Positions 43,578-52,597 are shown, numbered from the stretch's first letter. The stretch: 64,000 nt of DNA from JAXLWB01 sp046328715 (GCA_046328715.1 JAXLWB010000034.1:1-64000); one strand, 5' to 3'. Notes: generated by a model not told the origin, from the sequence alone. A program made the numbers and translations.

Positions 43578-44471
43578 CTACCGCTCCGCCTGCGGATTGA
43601 GCGCATCCTGCAGACCGTCGCCCATCAGCGTGAAGGCATACATAGTCAGCGCGATCATAATGGCGGGAAAGGTGCTGAGATACCAGTTGGTTTGAATGTA
43701 GGGCAGATATTCGCTTACCATCTTGCCCCAACTGGGGATGGGTGGATCGACGCCGATGCCAAGAAAACTGAGTCCCGCTTCGCCCATGATGGCGGCGGGA
43801 ATGTCCAAGGTCAGGGTGACAATCAGCGGGGCCAGTGAGTTGGGCGTCAAATGATGCCAGAGGATGCGACGAGTCGGCGTGCCAATGGCGCGTGCGGCCA
43901 GCACGTAATCCTGTTCGCGTAAAGTGAGAAATTGTCCCCGTACCAGGCGCGCAATGCCGATCCAACTGGTGAGGGAAAGCGCTATATAGATGTTGACCAA
44001 TCCACTGCCGATAGTGGTGAGCAGGAGCAGCGCAAAGAGCAAGGTCGGGAAGGCGGCCATCAGATCCACCAAACGCATTAGGAGATAGTCGATCCAGCCG
44101 CCATACCAGCCAGCCAACGCACCAATCGGAGCCCCGATCAGGAAGGAAGCCAGGTTGACCACCAGCGCTACCGAGAGTGAAATCCGTGCGCCGTAGATGA
44201 CACGGCTCAACAGGTCGCGGCCAAAGGGATCGGTGCCAAAGGGATATTCAGCCGAAGGAAAACGCCAAGCGACGCTGTAGTTCTGGTCGTCATAGTAGGT
44301 GGGGGCCAACCAGGGTGCCGCCAACGCCATAAAGATCAGCGCCAACGCCAGGATCAAGGCTGCCATCGACAGCTTGTTGCGGGCAAACCGACGCAGCGCA
44401 TCGCCCAACCAGGTTCGTTCGGATGAGCGGTTCAGGCTGTGTGAGAGCGCAGTGGTCGTAGAGGCGCTCAT
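43578..44471 (-). CDS. Peptide-type ABC transporter permease (DppC-like)
   Basis: A 297-residue permease with six hydrophobic segments, FGTDPFGRDLLSRVIYGARI and LAARAIGTPTRRILWHHLTP as the ATPase-contact region. It overlaps the DppB-like gene by four bases. The stop lies 23 bases before the aminotransferase start, so it is co-transcribed with it. No ATPase gene is part of this operon. Confidence 0.92.
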   Translation of the reverse strand: MSASTTTALSHSLNRSSERTWLGDALRRFARNKLSMAALILALALIFMALAAPWLAPTYYDDQNYSVAWRFPSAEYPFGTDPFGRDLLSRVIYGARISLSVALVVNLASFLIGAPIGALAGWYGGWIDYLLMRLVDLMAAFPTLLFALLLLTTIGSGLVNIYIALSLTSWIGIARLVRGQFLTLREQDYVLAARAIGTPTRRILWHHLTPNSLAPLIVTLTLDIPAAIMGEAGLSFLGIGVDPPIPSWGKMVSEYLPYIQTNWYLSTFPAIMIALTMYAFTLMGDGLQDALNPQAER

Positions 44472-45409
44472 TGTGACGTTCTCCCTTCCAGGCGGATACG
44501 CGGGTCGACCAGGGTGTAGAGCAGATCAGTCAACAGATAGGTCAAAGCAATCACCGCCGAGTAGAGGATCGAAAGCGCCATAATGACTGGATAATCGCGG
44601 TTGTAAATGCCCATCGTGATCTGGTTGCCAATGCCCGGGATGCGAAAGATCGTCTCGATAAAAAAGGAACCGGTGACCATCCACGCCACCAGCGGTCCGA
44701 TCACGGTCAGAAAAGGAATCATTGCATTCTTGGCGGCGTGGCGAAAGGTGACCGTGCGTGGCGACAGTCCTTTAGCCCGTGCCGTGCGAATATAATCGGA
44801 ACGCAACGCTTCGAGCATACTGGAGCGCACATAGCGGGCAATCGTCGCCGATGGGCCAAGCGAGTAAGCGATCACGGGCATGACCATCTGCTCGGGCGAT
44901 CCCCAGCCTCCTGTCGGCAGCCAGTGTAGTTGCACGGAAAAGATCACGATCATCAGGATCGCCACGACAAAGGTTGGCGTCACCAGATTGGTGACCACCG
45001 CAATCGATGTCAGATAATCGAGCCAGGAATTGGGACGTAGTGCGGCCAGCGTGCCCATGCTGATCCCGACGACGATGGAGAGGACCAAGGTCATCAATCC
45101 CAATTGGATGGTCACTGGCCAACTACGGGCGATAAATTCGGTCACCGGTTCCCCGTAACGAAACGAGATGCCCCAATCCCAGCGCAAGGCGTGCGAGAGA
45201 TAGCTAATGTATTGCTGGAAGACTGGTTTGTCCAAGTTGTACTTGGTCATCAGCGCGCTGCGGACATGTTCGGGCAAGGGAATCTCTTGCTTCTGGGCAG
45301 CGTCAAACGGCCCACCGGGAACCGCGTGCATAAAGAGAAATGTAATCAGCGAAACGCCCAACAAGACTGCAACAATGCCAAGCAGGCGCACGAGAAGGTA
45401 ACGGAACAT
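44468..45409 (-). CDS. Peptide-type ABC transporter permease (DppB-like)
   Basis: A 313-residue permease with the DppB layout (MFRYLLVRLLGIVAVLLGVS, LPEHVRSALMTKYNLDKP, TARAKGLSPRTVTFRHAAKN) and the ending DPRIRLEGRTSQ. It overlaps the DppC-like gene by four bases and follows the binding protein across a hairpin spacer. Confidence 0.93.
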   Translation of the reverse strand: MFRYLLVRLLGIVAVLLGVSLITFLFMHAVPGGPFDAAQKQEIPLPEHVRSALMTKYNLDKPVFQQYISYLSHALRWDWGISFRYGEPVTEFIARSWPVTIQLGLMTLVLSIVVGISMGTLAALRPNSWLDYLTSIAVVTNLVTPTFVVAILMIVIFSVQLHWLPTGGWGSPEQMVMPVIAYSLGPSATIARYVRSSMLEALRSDYIRTARAKGLSPRTVTFRHAAKNAMIPFLTVIGPLVAWMVTGSFFIETIFRIPGIGNQITMGIYNRDYPVIMALSILYSAVIALTYLLTDLLYTLVDPRIRLEGRTSQ

Positions 45410-45414
45410 GTTTT

Positions 45415-45500
45415 TGGGATAGGGAGATAGGGAATTGGGGTGATGGGCAGATGAGGAGACTAATACCCCTCATCACCCTATCTCCCCATCTCCCCAACAT
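45415..45500. repeat. Imperfect hairpin with GGGAGATA tandem arms
   Basis: GGGATAGGGAGATAGGGAAT beginning at 45417 and GGGTGATGGG pair with CATCACCCTATCTCCCCATC starting at 45471. Between the binding-protein gene and DppB-like gene, as in the sister operon at 38457. Confidence 0.75.
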
Positions 45501-45502
45501 CT

Positions 45503-47203
45503 TTACTTCTTAATATAGACATCCGACCAGGTCAAGGAAGAGTCGCGACGTTCGCCACTCTTGGTGATGCGCAACCCACCTAGTCGGCTCGACCAGAGTG
45601 TGCCTTCGACGGGATAGCCGATAAAGACGCCACCGACATCTTCAATCAGAATCTTTTCGGCTTCGTTGTACATTTTGCAGCGCTTTTCGATATCCAACTC
45701 ACCACGAGCAGCGTCGATCAATTCATTGAATTTCTCGTTCTTCCAACTGTGGCGCGAGCCAGTCGCCCACCAATCGAGGAAGTTAGTCGGATCAGAGTAG
45801 TCCTGCGCCCATTGGATCAGGCCCAGCGGGATCTCATAGGCACGCAGTTTGTCCATGTAAAACGAGCGTTCTTGATCCTTAGGAGTGACATCGATGCCCA
45901 GATTGTCTTTGAGCATGCGTTGGATCGCTTCCGATTCGACCACAATTTGTCCTTGACGGGTCCACAACTCTAAGGCAGGGAAACCTGTACCATCAGGATA
46001 TCCTGCTTCGGCCAACAGCGCCTTTGCCTTTGCCGGATCGTAGGCTTGGATGGCGCGAATATCTGGGTTGTCGGCCTGGTTGCAGGGGAAGCCGCTGGGC
46101 ATCATCGTATAGGCTGGTATTTCTAGCCCTTGCATTACAGACTTGGAGATAGCGTCGCGATCAATGGCGTGGCTGAAGGCCTGGCGCACTTTCAGATCGT
46201 TGAAGGGCGGATGGAGCACATCAAAATGCATGTAAAAGGTCGTGAAACTGGGGTAGGTGACCAGGTTTTCCTTGAGGTTAGCGTCATTGAGTGCCTGCTG
46301 AAGTTCGGCAGAGCGCAGCCCATAGACATAGTCGATTTCACCAGCCTGGAAGATTGGCAGCAGCGGCGTATCGCCTTGGGGCAGAATGGTGGCGATCACC
46401 TGTTCCACTTTAGGTTTGGCTGGACCGTCATAGTTTGGATTGGGAACGTAGACAATGTCCTTCCCCTTGTTCCAGGCTTTGACGATAAAGGGACCGTTGG
46501 TCACCAAGGTGGAGGGATCGTCGGCCCAGGTATCTCCCACCTTTTCGATCACGTGTTTGGGCGCAATCGTGGGGAGAAAACCAATCACCTGTAAAAAGTA
46601 GGGGATCGGCGTTTCTGTCATGATCTGCAACGTGTAGTCGTCGCTCTTGCTCACCCCCAACTGGTCGACTGGCACTTCGCCCGCTTGCACCTTCTCAGCA
46701 TTCTTGATGCTGGCGTAGAACCAGGCATAGGGATTGGCCAACTCCGGGCTCAACATACGGCGCAATGAATAGACCCAATCCTCTGCCGTGAGCGGCGTGC
46801 CATCGCTCCACTTGGCGGTTTTGCGTAGGTGGAAGGTCCAGGTCAAACCATCGGCTGAGGTTTCCCAACTGTCGGCACCGCCGGGTAGCGCATTGAAATC
46901 GGCATCCAACCAGACCAAGGGTTCCCAACTTGCCCCTTCCATGCCGTTGCTTTCATACAGGTTGCGGCTGACATCAAAGTGTTTGCCCTCAATCGTGTAG
47001 GCGTGGAAGATCTGCTGGTCGAGCGGTGCAGCATCATCGGGCAATGTGATGCCAATAGAGTTGACAAGCGGCCCTGTTGCAGCCGCCTGTCCGCCAGATG
47101 CACCGCTCTGTGGCACCGGGGCACAGGCAGCAAAAAGAAGTGAAAAGAGTAGAACGAATGTGACGAGCAAATGGATTTTGTGTGAAGAGAATAGAGCTTT
47201 CAT
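45503..47203 (-). CDS. Peptide-type ABC transporter, solute-binding lipoprotein (family 5)
   Basis: A 566-residue family 5 binding protein. The signal peptide ends in FAAC, followed by APVPQSGASGGQAAATG. The mature part has DSWETSADGLTWTFHLRKTA and TPLTAEDWVYSLRRMLSPE, close to OppA/MppA-type binders. AAGGAATCCAGGA precedes ATG 47203; longer starts run toward the deacetylase gene. It follows the PIG-L gene by 32 bases and precedes the permeases. OppA-like members bind peptides or muropeptides, so an amino-sugar peptide is one possibility. Confidence 0.92.
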   Translation of the reverse strand: MKALFSSHKIHLLVTFVLLFSLLFAACAPVPQSGASGGQAAATGPLVNSIGITLPDDAAPLDQQIFHAYTIEGKHFDVSRNLYESNGMEGASWEPLVWLDADFNALPGGADSWETSADGLTWTFHLRKTAKWSDGTPLTAEDWVYSLRRMLSPELANPYAWFYASIKNAEKVQAGEVPVDQLGVSKSDDYTLQIMTETPIPYFLQVIGFLPTIAPKHVIEKVGDTWADDPSTLVTNGPFIVKAWNKGKDIVYVPNPNYDGPAKPKVEQVIATILPQGDTPLLPIFQAGEIDYVYGLRSAELQQALNDANLKENLVTYPSFTTFYMHFDVLHPPFNDLKVRQAFSHAIDRDAISKSVMQGLEIPAYTMMPSGFPCNQADNPDIRAIQAYDPAKAKALLAEAGYPDGTGFPALELWTRQGQIVVESEAIQRMLKDNLGIDVTPKDQERSFYMDKLRAYEIPLGLIQWAQDYSDPTNFLDWWATGSRHSWKNEKFNELIDAARGELDIEKRCKMYNEAEKILIEDVGGVFIGYPVEGTLWSSRLGGLRITKSGERRDSSLTWSDVYIKK

Positions 47204-47235
47204 TCCTGGATTCCTTTGTGTGTAGTGAAACAAAT

Positions 47236-48135
47236 CTAGCTTGCCTTCTGAGATAGCTCAAACGGGACTTCAGTCACCATGATTCGGAGCTTGTTCACCT
47301 CCTTTCCGGCGGGTGTGGTAGTCAAGCGTAATAAATGTTCGTTGACAGGCAAATGGGTGTAGCCATTCGGGTACATGCTTTGAAACTCTTCCGCATAGGG
47401 CATGCGCCAGTGTAACCCCATCCGACCATTGACAATCTCGATACATTTGCGGGCTAAATCGCCAGGGTAGTATTGGCTACGCAGACAATCCATCGCCCGC
47501 ACTTTGCGCTCAACTACGGGCGTAATGTCAACCAGCACATCGCCATGCCGATGACCTTCAGCGGTCAGCCGCGTCGTTTGGCCGTTCATACACATAAAGA
47601 AAGTTTGGGCAGGAAAGCTGCGCCCTGTCGGTTTGCTCAAGAAGCGAGGGGTATTGGCCAGATAGCGCGCCTTGAGCGTAGCAATCGCTGAATCGGCGTG
47701 TCCGACATCGGCAAAGCCGCCTTCTTCGGTGGGGTTGTGGACAATCAGCAAATGGGGTTGCACCTCGGCCATGATGAGCGCAATGGCTTCAATCAATTCG
47801 TTGCTTACCGTGAGCAGTTCGTCGGGAAAACGGAGAAAGCGCACATCGCTCACGCCGAGGATGGCCATACCTTCGACCACTTCCTGTTCCTTGCGACCGA
47901 TCGCTGTGGTGTGATCGACGGTTGCGCCGGACGCCTGAGCAGCCGTGCCAAAACGCAGTGCATCGTTGCGCTCCAAATCGTGGGTGTCCACTCCATGGGT
48001 GCAGACAACCACTGTCACCTCATCGCCGCGCTGGCGATGCAAACAGAGCGTTCCACCCGCGCCATCAATCGCATCTGCCGGGTGACAGACCACTGCTAAA
48101 ATCTTAAGCGGCATGATCTTAAGAGGCTCGTCCAT
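47236..48135 (-). CDS. PIG-L family deacetylase-like protein
   Basis: A 299-residue protein of the PIG-L/LmbE group, zinc enzymes that remove N-acetyl groups from amino sugars. The zinc loop, normally AHPDD, reads CHPADAIDGAGG (His18-Pro-Ala20-Asp21). In the well-studied MshB enzymes the first Asp is the general base and the His and second Asp bind zinc, so the base is missing here while the ligands remain. A third ligand fits in FADVGHADSAI. TVVVCTHGVDTHD is otherwise family-typical. It is the first gene of the operon, behind a promoter and operator at 48169-48223. Confidence 0.85.
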   Translation of the reverse strand: MDEPLKIMPLKILAVVCHPADAIDGAGGTLCLHRQRGDEVTVVVCTHGVDTHDLERNDALRFGTAAQASGATVDHTTAIGRKEQEVVEGMAILGVSDVRFLRFPDELLTVSNELIEAIALIMAEVQPHLLIVHNPTEEGGFADVGHADSAIATLKARYLANTPRFLSKPTGRSFPAQTFFMCMNGQTTRLTAEGHRHGDVLVDITPVVERKVRAMDCLRSQYYPGDLARKCIEIVNGRMGLHWRMPYAEEFQSMYPNGYTHLPVNEHLLRLTTTPAGKEVNKLRIMVTEVPFELSQKAS

Positions 48136-48168
48136 GCTTTTTGCTCCTGGAAATTGCTGGTAATGGAT

Positions 48169-48223
48169 AGTATAGTTGAGCTTGGTCCGGAGGACAAATC
48201 ACAAAAATGGTATACAAAATACC
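48169..48223 (-). promoter_or_regulatory. Probable promoter with GTATAC operator (site D)
   Basis: On the minus strand TTGTCC (48197-48192) and TATACT (48174-48169) are 17 bases apart, with transcription expected to start near 48162, 27 bases before the deacetylase ATG. Eleven bases above the -35 box lies GGTATACAAAATACC (48209-48223), one base different from the palindrome at 35566. Confidence 0.6.
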
Positions 48224-48301
48224 GTCAAGACGAACGAAGAAGGGTCGCCATAGAAAGAATGGCGCAGAAAGAGGCTTATAATTCCATTTCTACCGAGTCG
48301 A

Positions 48302-49345
48302 TCAGCTACTTCGATCATGCACGCCACGCAGCGAAAGTGTATCGGCATAGTGACAGGCAGCAAAATGATTGTGGGCTACCTTGTTGAGAGGTGGCTCTTC
48401 ATGTTTACAGAGATCAGTAGCATAACGACAACGAGGGTGAAAATAGCAGCCAGAGGGTGGTTTGCTGGGGTTGGGAACTTCCCCACTTAAAATGATACGT
48501 TGTTTTTGGGAGTTCAGTTCAGGGTTGGGCACACTAGAAAGTAGCGCTTCGGTGTAGGGATGTTTGGGGTGATGATAAAGCTCTTCTGTGTCTGCCATTT
48601 CGACCATCTTCCCAACATACATCACCGCTACGCGATCACTAATATGTTCAACGACGCTGAGATCGTGAGAGACGAAGAGATAGGCAAGGTTGAACTGCTC
48701 CTGCAAATCCTGCAAGAGATTGAGTGTCTGTGCCTGGATCGAGACATCCAGTGCCGAGACCGGTTCATCGGCGATGATCAACTTTGGATGTAGCGCCAGG
48801 GCGCGTGCCACGGCAATGCGTTGACGTTGTCCACCGCTAAAGGCATGTGGAAAACGGTGCATATGTTCAGGCAGCAAGCCGACCAGACGCAGCAGTTCAG
48901 CGACACGGTCCTCTGCTTCTTTGCCACGTGCCACGTTATTGACGATCAGTGGTTCGCTGACAATCTTCAACAGTGTCATACGTGGGTTGAGCGACGAACT
49001 GGGGTCTTGAAAGACCATCTGCATATTGAAGCGAAGCTGACGCAAAGTGGCCGGATCAGCTTTCACCACATCGGTGGAACCCAACTTCGGGTCATGAAAG
49101 ATCACTTGCCCACTGGTCGGCTCAACACCGCGCATGATGCAATGCCCTGTGGTCGATTTGCCACAACCGCTCTCGCCAACCAGTCCCAATGTCTGGCCCG
49201 CGGCCACCTCAAAGGAAACCCCATCGACTGCTTTGGTGTATCCCACGACGCGCCGTGTAAATCCACGCACTATTGGAAAATGTTTTTTGAGGTTCTTTAC
49301 TTCCAGAATTGGCTCTTGCTGCTTTTCAACCATGTGCCGACTCAT
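48302..49345 (-). CDS. Peptide-type ABC transporter ATP-binding protein (DppF-like)
   Basis: A 347-residue ATPase. Walker A GESGCGKST, signature FSGGQRQRIAVARALALHP and Walker B LIIADEPVSALD are intact. The C-terminal SGCYFHPRCRYATDLCKHEE carries the cysteines of the oligopeptide-transport ATPase extension, which may hold an iron-sulfur cluster. It overlaps the DppD-like gene by 20 bases; a start 12 bases further in (MVEKQQ) would shorten the overlap. Last gene of the five-component transport operon. Confidence 0.93.
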   Translation of the reverse strand: MSRHMVEKQQEPILEVKNLKKHFPIVRGFTRRVVGYTKAVDGVSFEVAAGQTLGLVGESGCGKSTTGHCIMRGVEPTSGQVIFHDPKLGSTDVVKADPATLRQLRFNMQMVFQDPSSSLNPRMTLLKIVSEPLIVNNVARGKEAEDRVAELLRLVGLLPEHMHRFPHAFSGGQRQRIAVARALALHPKLIIADEPVSALDVSIQAQTLNLLQDLQEQFNLAYLFVSHDLSVVEHISDRVAVMYVGKMVEMADTEELYHHPKHPYTEALLSSVPNPELNSQKQRIILSGEVPNPSKPPSGCYFHPRCRYATDLCKHEEPPLNKVAHNHFAACHYADTLSLRGVHDRSS

Positions 49346-50417
49346 TTCTCAATAGGGGGCGAGATTGGAAGAGATTATGTTCTTCATACAAAAAGCATCG
49401 CGCCCAGTGTCCCTGTTCAAACTCGACCACAGGTGGCTCTTTGACATTGCATAGCCCCGCGATCGCTTGTGGACAGCGCGGATGAAAAGCACAACCAGAG
49501 GGAACTGCAAAGGGGCTGGGCACCATTCCCGAAATTGCTTCCAATCGGACGTTGCTCTTTTGCCCCAAACGAGGAACCGAACGCATCAACGCCTGTAAAT
49601 AGGGATGCTTGGGGTCATGAAAGAGCGCTTCGACAGTGCCTCGTTCCACCACTTTGCCCAAGTACATGACAATTGCCTCTTCCACCATCTCAGCCACGAC
49701 ACCTAGATTATGTGTAATATAGAGGATCGCCATGCCAAATTGCTCTTGCAGATCGCTCAACAGCTCCAAAATTTGCGCTTCGGTGGTCACATCAAGGGCT
49801 GTAGTTGGCTCGTCCGCGATTAGCAAACTGGGGCCACAAGCCAATGCAATGGCGATCATGGCCCGCTGACGCATCCCACCCGAGAGTTGGTGTGGATAAC
49901 TGTCTAAGATGCGTTGCGGATCGGGCATGTTGACGCGTGCCAACATCTCTCGCGCCATTGCTCGTGCTTCTTCGTTGCTAACTGGTTTGTGATAGCGGAT
50001 ACCTTCGACAATCTGTTCACCAATCGTATAGACCGGATCGAGCGAGGTCATTGGCTCCTGAAAGATCATGGCGATTTGTCCACCGCGGATCGAGCGCATT
50101 TCAACACTATCGGGGTCAAGTGTTGTGATATCGATGATACGTTCGCCAGTCAGGCTGTTGCCTACACTATTAGCGGCATGATAGAGGATCTTACCACCGA
50201 CGATTTTGCCTGGTTTTTGCAGCAGTCGCAGAATCGAAAGACTCGTAATCGATTTGCCGCAGCCGCTCTCACCCACCACTCCCAACGATTTTCCGCGTCG
50301 AATATCAAAGCTCACGCCATTGACCGCGCGCACAATGCCGCGTTGGGTAAAGAAATAGGTTTGCAGATCTTTTACTTCCAACAGTAGATCGTTCCGTGAT
50401 AGATCGTTCTGTGCCAT
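49326..50417 (-). CDS. Peptide-type ABC transporter ATP-binding protein (DppD-like)
   Basis: A 363-residue ATPase with Walker A GESGCGKSI, signature LSGGMRQRAMIAIALACGPS and Walker B LLIADEPTTALD. The C-terminal SGCAFHPRCPQAIAGLCNVK is the usual Cys-rich extension. ATG 50417 follows TTTGGAGA; an in-frame upstream start at 50501 would lie inside the permease gene. With DppF-like it powers the permeases at 50458 and 51614, and as the only dipeptide-type ATPase pair in the window it could also serve the two operons lacking ATPases. Confidence 0.93.
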   Translation of the reverse strand: MAQNDLSRNDLLLEVKDLQTYFFTQRGIVRAVNGVSFDIRRGKSLGVVGESGCGKSITSLSILRLLQKPGKIVGGKILYHAANSVGNSLTGERIIDITTLDPDSVEMRSIRGGQIAMIFQEPMTSLDPVYTIGEQIVEGIRYHKPVSNEEARAMAREMLARVNMPDPQRILDSYPHQLSGGMRQRAMIAIALACGPSLLIADEPTTALDVTTEAQILELLSDLQEQFGMAILYITHNLGVVAEMVEEAIVMYLGKVVERGTVEALFHDPKHPYLQALMRSVPRLGQKSNVRLEAISGMVPSPFAVPSGCAFHPRCPQAIAGLCNVKEPPVVEFEQGHWARCFLYEEHNLFQSRPLLRNESAHG

Positions 50418-50457
50418 CAATTTCTCCAAACTTATAGACCAAGTTACCCGGTCTCGC

Positions 50458-51597
50458 CTATTCTCCTGCAAACGGATCCGCCGCATCGCGCAGTCCATCA
50501 CCCACGAAGTTAAACGAGATGATCGTGATTAAAACAAAGATCGCTGGGATCAGCAACCAAGGTTCGCTAAGCAATACACGCACATGTTGGGCTTCATTGA
50601 GCAACACGCCCCAACTGGTCATCGGTGGACGAATTCCTAATCCTAAAAAGCTCAACGCGGTCTCACCCAGGATCATGCCCGGAATCGAGAGGGTGGCGAT
50701 CACCAAGACGTGACTAAAGGTGTTGGGGAGCAAATGTTGGGTGATGATGCGAAACGTGGTGCAATTAGTGTAGCGGGCCGCAGTGACAAAATCGGAGTCG
50801 CGCAGACCCAGCACAATCCCACGCACTTGGCGCGCCAACCCACCCCAGGTGACAAAGGAAAGCACAATCGCAATCCCAAAATAGACTTTGACTGGCGACC
50901 AGTTGGGTGGCACAGCCGCCGCCAACGCCAGCCATAGTGGAATCTGCGGAATGGAGGTGATGACTTCGATCACACGCTGCACGATATTGTCGATGGAACC
51001 GCCAAAGTAACCACTTGCTACGCCCAGAAAAGCGCCCAGCAACAGACTGAGAAGCACGCCAACCAACCCCACCGAGAGCGAAATCCGAGCGCCGTAGAGA
51101 ATGCGCGAGAAAAGATCACGCCCCGTGCTGTCGGTGCCCATCAAAAAAATCACGGCTGGATCTTCGACCGTAAAAAGGTGGCGATCACTGGCGATCAGCC
51201 CAAAGAGCAGGTAGGGTTCACCATGACCCCAAAAGTCGATGGAGTAGCGTTCTTCGGGGATAGGAGTAAAGACTCTACGAAAAGTTGCCGGATCGGTTTT
51301 GGCTTCGATTCCATAGACAAAGGGGGGCCAATGCCAATTCCCTTCGGCATCTACAAGGTGCAAACCAACTGGTGGTGCGCTGACATATTTATCATGGGTG
51401 CGATCGACTGTATATGGTGCAAAGAACTCAGCAAAGGTTGCCAACATATACATGATCAACAAAAGCACACTGCCAGCTAATGCCAATTTGTTGCGTCGAA
51501 AACGCAGCCACATCAATCGGCGCACCGATAGCATAGCCAGCCGTTCTTCGTGGCTTTGAGTTAGGGTAGAAATAGGCGTGTTTGTGGCTACGGTCAT
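50458..51597 (-). CDS. Peptide-type ABC transporter permease with large external loop (DppC-like)
   Basis: A 379-residue permease, about 80 residues longer than usual DppC. The surplus lies after the first membrane segment: residues about 60-150 form a hydrophilic loop (DAEGNWHWPPFVYGIE, TPIPEERYSIDFWGHGEPYL) that would face outward. Then come MGTDSTGRDLFSRILYGARI and TAARYTNCTTFRIITQHLLP, as expected. The ATG at 51597 is chosen; a TTG at 51621 overlapping the upstream gene is possible. The long loop may help dock the unusually large binding protein at 52816. Confidence 0.9.
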   Translation of the reverse strand: MTVATNTPISTLTQSHEERLAMLSVRRLMWLRFRRNKLALAGSVLLLIMYMLATFAEFFAPYTVDRTHDKYVSAPPVGLHLVDAEGNWHWPPFVYGIEAKTDPATFRRVFTPIPEERYSIDFWGHGEPYLLFGLIASDRHLFTVEDPAVIFLMGTDSTGRDLFSRILYGARISLSVGLVGVLLSLLLGAFLGVASGYFGGSIDNIVQRVIEVITSIPQIPLWLALAAAVPPNWSPVKVYFGIAIVLSFVTWGGLARQVRGIVLGLRDSDFVTAARYTNCTTFRIITQHLLPNTFSHVLVIATLSIPGMILGETALSFLGLGIRPPMTSWGVLLNEAQHVRVLLSEPWLLIPAIFVLITIISFNFVGDGLRDAADPFAGE

Positions 51598-51613
51598 CTT
51601 ATCTTCAATGCTT

Positions 51614-52597
51614 TCAATCAAAGCGGATGCGTGGGTCGAGCCAAGCCAGCGTAATATCCGCCAGCAGATTGCCCACCACCAACAAAAAACTGATGATGAT
51701 TAGGATCGTGCCCGAGAGGTAAATGTCCTGTTCGAGTGTGGCTTGGATAAAGAGTGGCCCCAGAGTCGGCAACCCGAGTACCTGCTCCACGATCGATGTG
51801 CCACTGATCAACCAGGCCAGCACCCCACCGAGTGCCATCACTAAAGGATGGAAAGCGTTACGCACAGCATGTTTCCAGATCACGACTCGTTCGGGAACGC
51901 CTTTGGCACGGGTTGCCTGCACATAGTTGACGCGCATCTCGTCGAGCAAATTGCCGCGCATCACACGCATCACCCAGGCGGTGCCGGTAAGCACGACTGT
52001 GCCAACCGGAATCCAGAGATGTTTGGCGAGGTCGACCGCCTTGGCCATCGACCACGGTGCAGCCGCCATATTTTCCGAGAAGAGTCCGATATACACGTTG
52101 CCAGTCAACTTCCAGGTCACAACCAACAGAATCAGTGCGATCAGAAAACCGGGTAGGCCAAGCCCCAAAAAGGCAAGAAACGTCAAGGTATTATCACCCA
52201 ACGAATATTGACGAGTGGCAGAGTAGACCCCCAAACCGACCCCAATCAGCCAAGAAAGTATAAAGGCAGGAATTGTCAGCGCAAGAGTCAGGGGTAAACG
52301 TTGAGCAATCAGTTCACGGACAGGGCGTTGATAGATCATCGACTCGCCAAAATCGCCCTGTACAAAGCGCGTCAGCCAACGCACAAAGCGGATGGTTGAG
52401 GGGTCATCCAAATTGTAGAGCTTGCGCAATGTCTCGCCGCGTTCCCGCGCTCCCGACTGCCCAGAAGCTTCCAACTGTGCTACATAGCGCGTCACATAGT
52501 CTCCCGGCGGTAACTCCATGCTGATATAGCCGACCACAGCCACCATAAAAAGCGTTGGGATCGCCATCAGAACACGACGAATGATGTATTCGAGCAC
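51614..52597 (-). CDS. Peptide-type ABC transporter permease (DppB-like)
   Basis: A 327-residue DppB-like permease starting with GTG 52597 (LEYIIRRVLMAIPTLFMVAV), behind GGAGA. It has LPPGDYVTRYVAQLEASGQS, a longer first loop than the other DppB-like proteins here, then TRAKGVPERVVIWKHAVRNA and the ending DPRIRFD. It lies after the binding-protein gene across a 218-base spacer with a hairpin. Confidence 0.92.
   Translation of the reverse strand: MLEYIIRRVLMAIPTLFMVAVVGYISMELPPGDYVTRYVAQLEASGQSGARERGETLRKLYNLDDPSTIRFVRWLTRFVQGDFGESMIYQRPVRELIAQRLPLTLALTIPAFILSWLIGVGLGVYSATRQYSLGDNTLTFLAFLGLGLPGFLIALILLVVTWKLTGNVYIGLFSENMAAAPWSMAKAVDLAKHLWIPVGTVVLTGTAWVMRVMRGNLLDEMRVNYVQATRAKGVPERVVIWKHAVRNAFHPLVMALGGVLAWLISGTSIVEQVLGLPTLGPLFIQATLEQDIYLSGTILIIISFLLVVGNLLADITLAWLDPRIRFD

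Noticed and set aside
48136..48301. Small gene on the plus strand between the deacetylase and DppF-like genes
   Set aside because: The open frame covers promoter and operator sequence of the deacetylase and has no recognisable protein pattern.
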